NCBI GenBank assembly: GCA_029339195.1
Contig: JAPTJF010000687.1
Coordinates: forward strand, 1 to 21,255
Origin: Micractinium sp. NFX-FRZ
Lineage: Eukaryota > Chlorophyta > Trebouxiophyceae > Chlorellales > Chlorellaceae
Direction of reading: 5' to 3'
DNA length: 21,255 bases
The translations under genes and the position numbers were made by a program. Below the pieces are notes generated by a model. The model did not search any database, was not told the origin of the DNA, and was given only the letters and a program-made list of their open reading frames with translations. Below, piece by piece: positions 10,101 to 17,900 of the stretch (positions within the stretch are counted from its first letter, which is position 1; every line of letters starts with the position of its first letter).

Positions 10101-13100
10101 CGCGCAAGGCAGGCCCCTTTAGATCAAGAACGCATCTCACCCTGTTGTTCCCATACCTTCACCATAGCCCCCCTGCCAGGCAGTGCCTCACCTCTCCAGC
10201 TGCATCAGGCACTTGAGCAGCGCCTGCCCCGGGCTGCCGCCGCCGCCGCACCCCAGTACACCGCACCCCACAGCAATCAAGTGCAGGTCCTGCCGGTGCA
10301 GCAGCCACTCCCCGTTGGGAGCCACCTCTGGCCGCCAGGCTGCCAGCTCTGCCGCTGACGGCTCCTCGCCCCGCCCGGGCAGCGGCGGCCAGCGCTCCAC
10401 CAGCGGTGTGGCCAGCTCTCCTGCTGTTGCCGCCTCAGCCTGCCACCCTTCTTCTGCCGATACATCTGCCGCTGCAGATCCCACTGCTCCCAGTGCTAGC
10501 TGCTGCTCAGTCTGCTCCTCTGCCACCCTCTGCCCTGCCTCTGCCGCAGCCTCTGCCGCTGCCTCTGTCGCTGCTCCTTCTGCTGCCCCCAGCCCAAATG
10601 CTGCTGCTGCTGTTGTCCCTGCTGCCGCCGCCAGGTGGCAGCCTGCCAGCCTGCCCACCTCCAGCTCTCCAATTACTTTTACTCTCACCCTGCTGGTACT
10701 GCCAGGTAGGTACGCCAGCGGTACCTCCTCCCTCACAGCTACCCAGCAGCTGCCAGGGCGCGCCCCCGCTGCCACGGCCCGCGCCTCTGCCAGCTGTTCC
10801 GCCTCTGCCAGCACAGCAGCCCTGCTGGCGCCAGCTGGACCCATGTCGCGCACAGCATCCACTGAGCCTGCCACCTGGGCGATGGCGGCACCCACAGCGT
10901 TGGCCACGGCAGCGTGCGGTGGGGTAGCAACAGAGGAGGCGCCGCGCAGGGAGGCGCCGCACAGCGCTGCGCCGCCGCCCACCACCACAACCGGCACGTC
11001 GCCTGCAGCGGGGGGTGGCCAGAAGATAACAGGGCAGTGTGTGTGTGTGAGGGTATCATGGGGAAGGCACGGAAGCGATAACGGCCGGACAAGCAGGTCA
11101 GAGTGGTTCGTGACATGCCATCTCTACACCACAAGCAAGACCACAGGGCAAACAGGCAAGCAGCAAGGGTCTCCCCACAAGGAGGCGGGAGAGCACAGTC
11201 AATCAAGCAGCACAAAGAACGCTCCCAAGAGCAGACTTCTTGCCTGCCTGGGTCTTGGCTGCATCCACGCACCCCTCCAGCATCGCCTGCACCTCCCCCC
11301 AGGCAGCTTCCGCCTGCTCTTTTGTAAGCCTGCCAGCAGCCACAGCAGCTGCTGCCGCCTCGGCGCTGCCGCCGCCTTCCAGCCGCATCCTGCCCAGCAG
11401 TACAGCCGCATCGGTGGCGGTAGCGGTACTGCCTCCCATGCAGAGGGCCTCCTCTGCCAGCCGGTTCCCCACGCTGTCGGGTCCCACGGTGCAGCACAGG
11501 CCTGGAGGAGACGCTGCAGCTGCTGGGGGCGCAGCGGCAGAGGCTGCACCTGCAGTTGCGGCTGCGCTGGCTGGTCTCGCCACATCAGCAGCGGCGTGCA
11601 CGATTGGAGGGAAGCGCAGGAGGGAGCCGCCGCCCAGGCCGATGCTCAGCACGTCTGGCATCTGCCAGGGATGGGGGGAAGGGGGGTGAGGCGCTGGTGG
11701 TGTTCTCTTTCATCGCTCGTGTGAGGGGCTCATGCGCGTCATGGCACGCAATTGGTGAGAGGAGAGAAGCGCCCAGTGCTTGCTCCCCAGCAGACAGGCA
11801 GGCTCCGAAAGTGGTCGACCAAACATGCACCAGGCCGACCACAGCACAGCGCAGCATGGCACAGCACAGCACAGCACAGCATGACCCCACCTGGAAGTTG
11901 GTTGGCGCGCCAGCCACGCACACGGTGCGGGGGGCGGGGCGGGGCAGGCCCCCCGCCAGCACCCCCACATCTGTCGTGGTGCCCCCAATGTCTATCACTA
12001 TCCCGTCCTGCAGGCCCGTCAGCAGGGCGGCCCCCCGCAAGCTGTTGACCGGACCACTCTGGAAGGTTGCCACGGGCAGCTGGCGGGAGGGGGAGGGGTG
12101 GGTGGATGCACGGGGAAGGGGTGACAAATGAGTGTCTTGCAGACACTCAGTGGCAGATGGGCAGGCAGATAGGTGAATGGGCAGGCTTTGAGGACAGAGA
12201 GGCTCGTTCTGCCGCCCTCCTCTCGACCACACGCTGCCCCGCCTTGCTGCCACCCTTCGGCCACCCACCCTGAGCGCTGCTTGAGCCGACAGCAGGGTGC
12301 CGTCGTTTGAGCAGAAGAAGAGGGGCGCCTTGACACCCACCGCCGCCAGCGCGGCCTGGCAGGCAGGCACCAGGCGCCCCGCCAGCGGCAGCAGCGCAGC
12401 GTTGATCACCGCCGCATTCTCCCGGGCGAGCAGGCCCAGCTGCCCCACTTCGTGGCTGCAGCACACCAGCAGCGGCGGCTGGGGCGGCGGCTGCTGCCCT
12501 CCCTCCTGCTGCTGCACTCCCTCCCGATGCCCTGCCTCCTGCTGCGTCGCTGCCGAGCCGACACACACATCTGTGGGATCACAAGCAGGAGGCTCCGGCA
12601 CTGCCGCTGCTGCCGCCGGCGCTGCCACTGACCCCCGCTGCCCTGCTTGGTGCCGCCCTGCCTGCTCTTGCGCCGAGCTGCCACTTCCCCCTGGCCTCGC
12701 ACCCGACCCTACTTTTGCCGCCGCCCCTGCCCCAACCGCCCCCCCCGCCTCTGCCGCCCAGACCGCCGCCTCTGCCTGCATTACCGCCGCCGCCCGCCGC
12801 TCCTGGGCGGGCTGCACCGGTGAGAAGACGCCCGACACCACCACACAGCGGATGCCTGCTGCCAGGATCTGCCGGGTGATGCCCCTCAGCTGCGCCTCGT
12901 CCAGTGGCGCCAGCTGGCGCCGCCCGTCGTACTCGTACCCACCTGCAACAGGCAGGAAACAGGTGGAGGGAGGGCCGTTTGAAGGCCAGCGCAGAGAGGG
13001 CCTGTCGTGCTCGTACGCATAATCATGTGCAACAACAGGAAAGAGGGAGAGCCGTTTGAACGACAAGCGCAGAGTGGGCCTGCCGTGCTGAAGCAAGCGG

Positions 13101-13865
13101 GCGGGGATGGTAGGGAGGGGACTAGCCGGGAGGGCCCAGGGTCCAGTGGATGAGGGAGGGGAGGGGACGCCAGCTGGCCCCTGCCTGCAGTCTGCATTCT
13201 GAGTAGGTTGGTCACCTGAAGCCAGGAACCAGCAGCCGCCCACGGCGTCCCGCAGCCCGGGCGGTATGTCACAGAAGGGCGGCAGCGCGTGGGTGGCGGC
13301 GCCGCACAGGCGCACCACCGCCACGCGCGCCAGGCCGCGCCGCTGGACCGCAGCATTCACAAACTGCTAGGCAGGGGGATGGGGAGACAAGGCGAGGGTG
13401 TGTGCGGTCAAGCTGCGGTTGCACATTCCACGGCTGGCAAGCTCAACACCACAAGCGCGGGCCGCGGAAAAAACCCTACCTCCTGCCGCTGATTCCCCTG
13501 CACCATTCCCACGCGCCTGTGTTGTGCCCAGCATGACTGCTGCCACCTCGCTGGGACCTGCAGGAGATCCGGGAACAGTGGGCCATCAAGACGAATGACA
13601 CGCCGCTAATGCTTCTGCCCACATGAAGGCGGCGTGGCAGCGGCCGGCCGGCGCCGGCAGCACCCGCCTGCCCTCGCCACCCTCGGCTCAGCGATGCCTT
13701 GCCTCGGCACGCGTCCCGCAGCGCCCCAGACACCGCCTGTGCCACTCCCAAGAGCACGTCCTCGCTGGTGGGCGCTTTGGCGCAGCCCAGCACCACGCCT
13801 GCCTCGTCCAGGCAGGCGGCGTCGGTGTTGGTGCCGCCGCAGTCCACTCCAATGCGCAGGGACAT
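7197..13865 (-). CDS. Hydantoinase/oxoprolinase-like ATPase fused to DUF917 domain (1,287 aa, 13 exons)
   Basis: Probably an ATP-dependent hydrolase acting on cyclic amides such as hydantoins; the substrate is unknown. Exons: 13865-13703, 13557-13517, 13363-13216, 12942-12269, 12079-11891, 11661-11244, 11002-10192, 9711-9201, 8954-8822, 8551-8510, 8305-8162, 7960-7565, 7390-7197. All phases close and the total is 1,288 codons. The N-terminus has the actin-fold phosphate motif GVDCGGTNTDAACLD (residues 5-19). SHEVGQLGLLARENA, the second phosphate motif IDIGGTTTDVGVL and MPDVLSIGLGGGSLLR follow, as in hydantoinase A. From about residue 795 the DUF917 domain begins (GCGGGGSPGQALL, then GLPAVDGDLMGRAFPELQ and TGLPVATEELRYGLRL). 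DUF917 is now, from memory, called the S-methyl thiohydantoin desulfurase family. Ala/Gly/Gln-rich insertions near 175-275, 690-770, 870-940 and 1130-1210 explain the extra length over the roughly 950-1,000 residues usual for such fusions. Introns 1, 2 and 6 have GC donors. No targeting peptide is obvious. Confidence 0.9.
8553..8672 (-). repeat. Tandem array of four 30-bp units containing a splice acceptor
   Basis: Four exact-length 30-base units start at 8553, 8583, 8613 and 8643 on the plus strand. Each begins TGCAGGGA or CGCAGGGA and usually ends near CTAG, AATAG or GAGTAG. On the minus strand each unit is a pyrimidine-containing stretch ending in TCCCTGCA. The unit next to the exon supplies the real acceptor of hydantoinase exon 10 (8551-8510). 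The array therefore presents serial acceptor-like sequences upstream of a 42-base exon. The units are contiguous with no spacers, so this is not a CRISPR array. Confidence 0.85.
9941..10220 (-). repeat. Three copies of hydantoinase exon 7 3' end with splice donor
   Basis: The true end of exon 7 reads CTGATGCAGCTGGAGAG followed by GTGAGG (minus strand, near 10208-10185). A second copy at about 10094-10059, inside intron 7, keeps the GAGAG/GTGAGG donor. A third at about 9974-9941 shows CTGATCCAGCTGGAGAG but has lost GT. Spacing is roughly 120-130 bases. The authentic copy is the one that continues the open frame into the GGGG-rich start of the DUF917 domain and joins exon 8 in phase. Confidence 0.85.
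11841..11880. repeat. ACAGC pentanucleotide microsatellite in intron
   Basis: Four uninterrupted ACAGC units at 11861-11880, with imperfect units upstream to 11841, in hydantoinase intron 5 directly behind the donor of exon 5. The same pentamer in the opposite orientation (GCTGT) occurs in two intron tracts of the photolyase gene. Confidence 0.85.
12922..13080 (-). repeat. Two-copy 78-81-bp duplication spanning the exon 4 acceptor
   Basis: The sequence at 12922-13002 contains the start of hydantoinase exon 4 (GTACGAGTACGACGG on the minus strand), its TTGCAG acceptor and the upstream pyrimidine tract. It is repeated at 13000-13080 inside intron 3. The second copy has about 80 percent identity, keeps ATGCGTACGAGCACGAC and the CCGTTTGAA block, but its acceptor AG has been lost. 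Confidence 0.85.
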
Positions 13866-13962
13866 GGCGACCGGCCCAAATGAGGAACCGAAGAGTGAAA
13901 CGGTGCGGGTACTGCAGAGGGAAGGTACCACCGCCAGGCCCGCAGGTGTCAGGTGGCCACTA

Positions 13963-14001
13963 ACTAAGAAGTCTTCCTGTTGAACAGGAAGACTTCTTAG
14001 T
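13963..14001. promoter_or_regulatory. Perfect 39-bp palindrome (19-bp arms, 1-base centre)
   Basis: The arm ACTAAGAAGTCTTCCTGTT at 13963-13981 is matched without a single mismatch by its reverse complement at 13983-14001, around a single G at 13982. It lies 98-136 bases upstream of the hydantoinase ATG. If transcribed it would form a very stable hairpin in the 5' leader; as DNA it could bind a dimeric factor or extrude as a cruciform. Each arm itself contains a near-palindrome, GAAGTCTTC. It could equally be the remnant of a small inverted-repeat element. Confidence 0.9.
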
Positions 14002-14025
14002 GCAGCCTGCATTTGGTGGGCCATC

Positions 14026-14032
14026 TATAATA
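14026..14032 (-). promoter_or_regulatory. TATA-like motif upstream of hydantoinase gene
   Basis: The minus strand reads CATATTATAG here, one of few AT-only runs in the region, about 160 bases upstream of the hydantoinase ATG. A start site 25-30 bases downstream would fall at the edge of the palindrome at 13963-14001. This is inference from position and composition only. Confidence 0.3.
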
Positions 14033-14691
14033 TGTTTGGTCTACCAATCTCCATTTCTCTGGCACCACCACCGTCACAACAACGCCTGCATCAGCAGCAC
14101 GTGTTTCGTTTAGCTGCCGCACTGCAAATGGCACCATGGCAAGTGTAAAAGGGGTGTACACGCCAGCAAAGACGTGCAGATGAGGTTTCAGATGCTGCAG
14201 TTGCAACAATTTTCACCAAGATTTAAACTAAGGCATTTGTTTGCATGCGTGCGGGGGTGCTCACTTGCTAGTTATTTCAGAGAGAAGGGACGGCTGCGGG
14301 GAGAGCAGTGGTCAGGTGGCGGCAGCAAGCAGCGTGCTCTGCAGGCGACTCGCAGCAGATAGGCGATCGACAAATTGAGTCACACACGATGGCCCAGGTA
14401 AGGCCCCTGTTGATGCCTTCATCGCAGGCCGCGGCAGCGGGTTGGCCACTAAGTGCCCCAGTGGCGGTAGCGGCGTGCACAGGGTGGAGTGGCATTGTGC
14501 TACCGTTATGCGCCCCATGGCGCCTTCCATGGTAAGCATCGTTATACGATGTGTGGAGCATCCTGCAAAGCGCCAGGAAGCAGCACGGACGCACACGGCT
14601 GCCCTTGTGGCATGCACAGCACAGCAGCAGCTTTGGCGGAGGCACGGTACTGGGCACAGAAGGCGGGTTCGGAAAGACTCAGACTGAAGCT

Positions 14692-14901
14692 TCATTCCAT
14701 ACTCAGAAAAGATGTAGCTTTACAGGAAGTACAAGAAGTGCAAGTACAAAAAAATTGCTGCTCAGGTGACCAGCTTGCAGGCGTCTGCAGGTTGGCTGCT
14801 GCCGCCTCCCCAAAGCACAGCATGCCCAGCAGCACGTCCTTATAGTTGCGCCATCGCCGCACTACCAGAGCCACAATAACCACCACAGCGTGTGGTCCCA
14901 A
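14692..14901 (-). other. Doubtful small open frame or gene fragment (69 aa)
   Basis: The frame begins MGPHAVVVIVALVVRRWRN, with a hydrophobic stretch then basic residues like a membrane anchor, continues with KDVLLGMLCFGEAAAANLQ, and then degenerates into a Cys/Thr/Ser-rich tail. A minus-strand TGTAA at 14720-14724 lies inside the frame, before its stop. That means either the true coding end is earlier after splicing or the frame is spurious. I find no family match. It overlaps the presumed upstream region of the photolyase gene on the opposite strand. Confidence 0.2.
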
Positions 14902-14977
14902 GCGACATCAACTGCGCATTGAGGCTTGCGAGCGGGGCACTTCGGCCACTGAACCCCAGGCCGGGCCGCGCGAGCCA

Positions 14978-17900
14978 ATGGGCAAGGTAAGCCACAACCA
15001 ATCCAGGAAATCGAAAGCGCTAGAAGATCGGCCAGGCTGTGCGCTCTGTGCTACTGGCCTTGCCACCGCCGCTGCTGCCGCCGCCGCTGCCGCCCTCTGC
15101 CTGCCTGGCGTGCCCCTGGCATCCTGCCTGGCCCATTGCCTGCATATCTCAGCACGTTTAATGCGTACAGCAACCCACATCCAAACCTCCTCATCCTTGT
15201 CCCCCTACCTCCAAGCCCTTCATAGATGCAAGCCGCCAGACGCGGCGTGGTGGCATGCCCACGCCACAACCTCCCCCTCCCCCACCACCCCGCCCCCCAC
15301 CCCTCTTCCTCCCTCCTCCCCGCCTGGCTTGCGCAGGCCGCAGCTGCCCCGCGCGGCGTGGTGGTGTGGCTACGCCAGGACCTCCGCCTGCACGACCATC
15401 CCGCCCTCACCGCTGCCGCGGCAGACGCCCGCAAAGCCAAGTCTGAACTCACGCTTGTGTTTGTGCACTCGCCCGAAGAGGATGGGGATGAACTGGCCAC
15501 AGGCGAGTGAAGTTCTTGGGGTGCTGGTGGGAGGTGGGAGGATACGGGCACCTGGAAGAGGTGACAGGCAACGTGTTATGCCAGCTGCTGGCCCCGCCGC
15601 CTGCTGTCTCCGCCCCCAACATTTCGGCACACGCGCTGCCCTGCACCTGCTGCCGTTCTTGCCAGGGCCGCTGCCCCTGCTCCACCCCCCTCTGGACTCG
15701 CACCTCCCTGGCTGGCCACGATTGCTCCCCAGCAGGGCACAGCTGGCGGCCGGGGCCCGCCAGCCTGGTGTGGCTCGAGGGCGCCCTGCGCTGCCTAGAG
15801 GCGGATCTCACTGCGCGCTACGGCCCGGGGGCTTCCCTGATCTACAAGAAGGGGCCCTATGCAGCGGCGCTGCAGGAGGTGGCGGCGGCGGCAGGGGCGG
15901 GTGCGGTCTACTTCTCGCGCCGCTACGAGCCCGCCATGCAGGTTAGGCACGCCCCAAATCTTGAGAGGGGGGGCTGGGCGGGGCTGGGGCTGGAGTGGGG
16001 TGGCATGCGGTGGGCGGCAGCAGAGGGTGCCGGGGCGGGTCTACATCTCACGCCGCTACGAGCCTGCCATGCAGGTATGAGGGGTGCGCACCTGGGAGCG
16101 CAGGGAGGGGTTGAGGAGTAGGATGGGGAAGGCGGGAAGGTGTGACTGCCTGCCTGCCTGACCTGCTGCCCCACCTGCCTCCCACTGGTACTTCAAACCC
16201 ATTCAATGGTCCGTTGGATGCCTGCTTGCCCTGCCCTGCAGGCCACCGATGGGCAGGTACAGCAGGAGCTGGAGGCAGGCGGCCTGGCAGTGCGCAGCTT
16301 CCCTGGCTACCTGCTGCACGAGCCGGGCAGCGTGCGGCTGGACTTGAGCAAGTGGGCGGGCCACTTTGGCAGCCTCATGCCCTTCAACAGGTGGGGGGCA
16401 GCTGTGCTGTGCTGTGCTGTGCTGTCAGCTGGCGGAGGGGAGGGTCGGAGAGGGGCAGCATGAGGTTGGAACCCAACAAAAGAAAGTGGCCAGGCCACTT
16501 TGGCAGCCTCATGCCCTTCAACAGGTGGGGGGCAGCTGTGCTGTGCTGTGCTGTGCTGTGCTGTGCTGTGCTGTGGCATGCTGTGGCCTGCCGTGCTGGC
16601 TGCCCCAGTGTGGCCTGCCTGCCGCATGCAGAGGCCTGGCCACTCAATCCCCAGGCGCCTGATCAGGTCCAATCCCAACCCCCGCTGCTGACTGGGACAC
16701 GTTCAGACTGCAGGTGCATCCATGATTCGACCCGACTTGCCTGCTAGCTCCCATGCGGCACCCGCTGCTCGCCCCCTGCAGGGCCTGCGAGGCGCTAGGA
16801 CCTCTGAAGCCCCCGCTGCCGCCGCCCCCCTCGCTGCCGGTGCCCAAGCGCAGCATTGCGCAAAAGTGAGGCAGCCTGCCTGCCTGGCTGCCATCCTGGC
16901 TGCCCGCCCGCCTGTCTGCCATGCCTGCTGGGCACCATCGCCTCCTGGCCTGGTTGTGTGTTTGTTTGTATGTGTGTTTGTTTGTGTGACATCAGTGTCC
17001 TACATTTGCACCGCTTCTTACACCCCATACCACTGTCAACATCCCTGTGCAGGTGCGGCTCCGTGGGGCTGGAGGGTCTGGGCCTGGCTGCGATGCCGCG
17101 CCGGCGGGACGGCAGCACCGTCGACTGGGCGGCCCCCATCCGAGCGGCCTGGGACTTTAGAGAACAGGCAGCCCTGAACGCCCTGGACGCGTTCATCGAG
17201 CAAGGTGCGCTGGCTCCATGGCTGGCCGGCCGGTTGAGCACGCTGTGCATGCTGAGCTGCGCACTTGCTGTCCCTGCGTGGCTCCCGTGCCATCTGCTCG
17301 CTTCACCCCCCATACCCGTACGGGCCGCCTGCCCGATCGTGCCTCATTGGCACGTATGGCCGCCCCCCTCCCCTGTGCCTACCTGCAGGCCTGCAGCGGT
17401 ACGAGGCGGACCGCGGCTTTGCCGACGGCCGCGCCGTCAGCCGCCTGTCCCCCTACCTGCACTTTGGCCAGCTGTCGCCATGCCTCATGGCGCACCGCCT
17501 CAGCGAGGCAAACTGCAAGCAGGCAAGTCTCCATGTGGTTTAGCCTGCCTGCCTGCCCGCCTGCACGCATGTCCCCCTACTTGCGCATTTGGGAATCTTG
17601 AGCTCTCGCCCCTCCTCGTGGTGCACTGCCTCAGCAAAGCATGCTGCCAGCAAAGCATGCTGCCGACCAGCAGGCAGCTCCATCTGTATCGCTCGACACC
17701 AGCATGTCTGCCTGCCCGCCACTTCAGCGGCCAGCCTGCCTGCCTGCCTGCCTGCCTGCCTGGCATATGGCATATGGCACACCGGGTCAGGAGCGGGAAA
17801 CAGCAGGCAGGTGGGCCAGGAGGCTGCCTCTGTGCCTGCCTGCCTAATGGCACACTTGCCCTCCCGGCCACCGCCCGCCAGGTGTCCAAGACCTTTTGGC

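Larger units (their letters stand above)
13866..14977. other. Divergent intergenic region, candidate shared promoter
   Basis: This 1.1-kb stretch lies between the starts of the hydantoinase fusion (minus) and the photolyase (plus). It is less GC-rich than the genes, especially 14000-14280 and 14690-14760. It holds a 39-bp palindrome, a TATA-like motif, a doubtful small minus-strand frame, and three short frames of the type ATG...GTAAG (14389, 14508, 14978) that could each be a tiny first photolyase exon. No transposon or RNA gene is visible. Confidence 0.6.

Noticed and set aside
11585..13360. A single 591-codon minus-strand frame as one uninterrupted gene
   Set aside because: It runs through three introns of the hydantoinase gene. 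Family conservation breaks exactly at the splice sites given and resumes after them.
14846..15946. Plus-strand frame of 366 codons
   Set aside because: It crosses the photolyase exon 2 region in the wrong frame and shows no conserved motifs.
16026..16079. Second YISRRYEPAMQ segment as an extra in-frame coding repeat of the photolyase
   Set aside because: Reading through to the second donor shifts the frame by one base and does not join exon 4 in phase, so it is treated as an intronic copy.
17731..17762. Tetranucleotide tract as a mobile-element or recombination signal
   Set aside because: An ordinary microsatellite; similar short tracts occur in many introns here.
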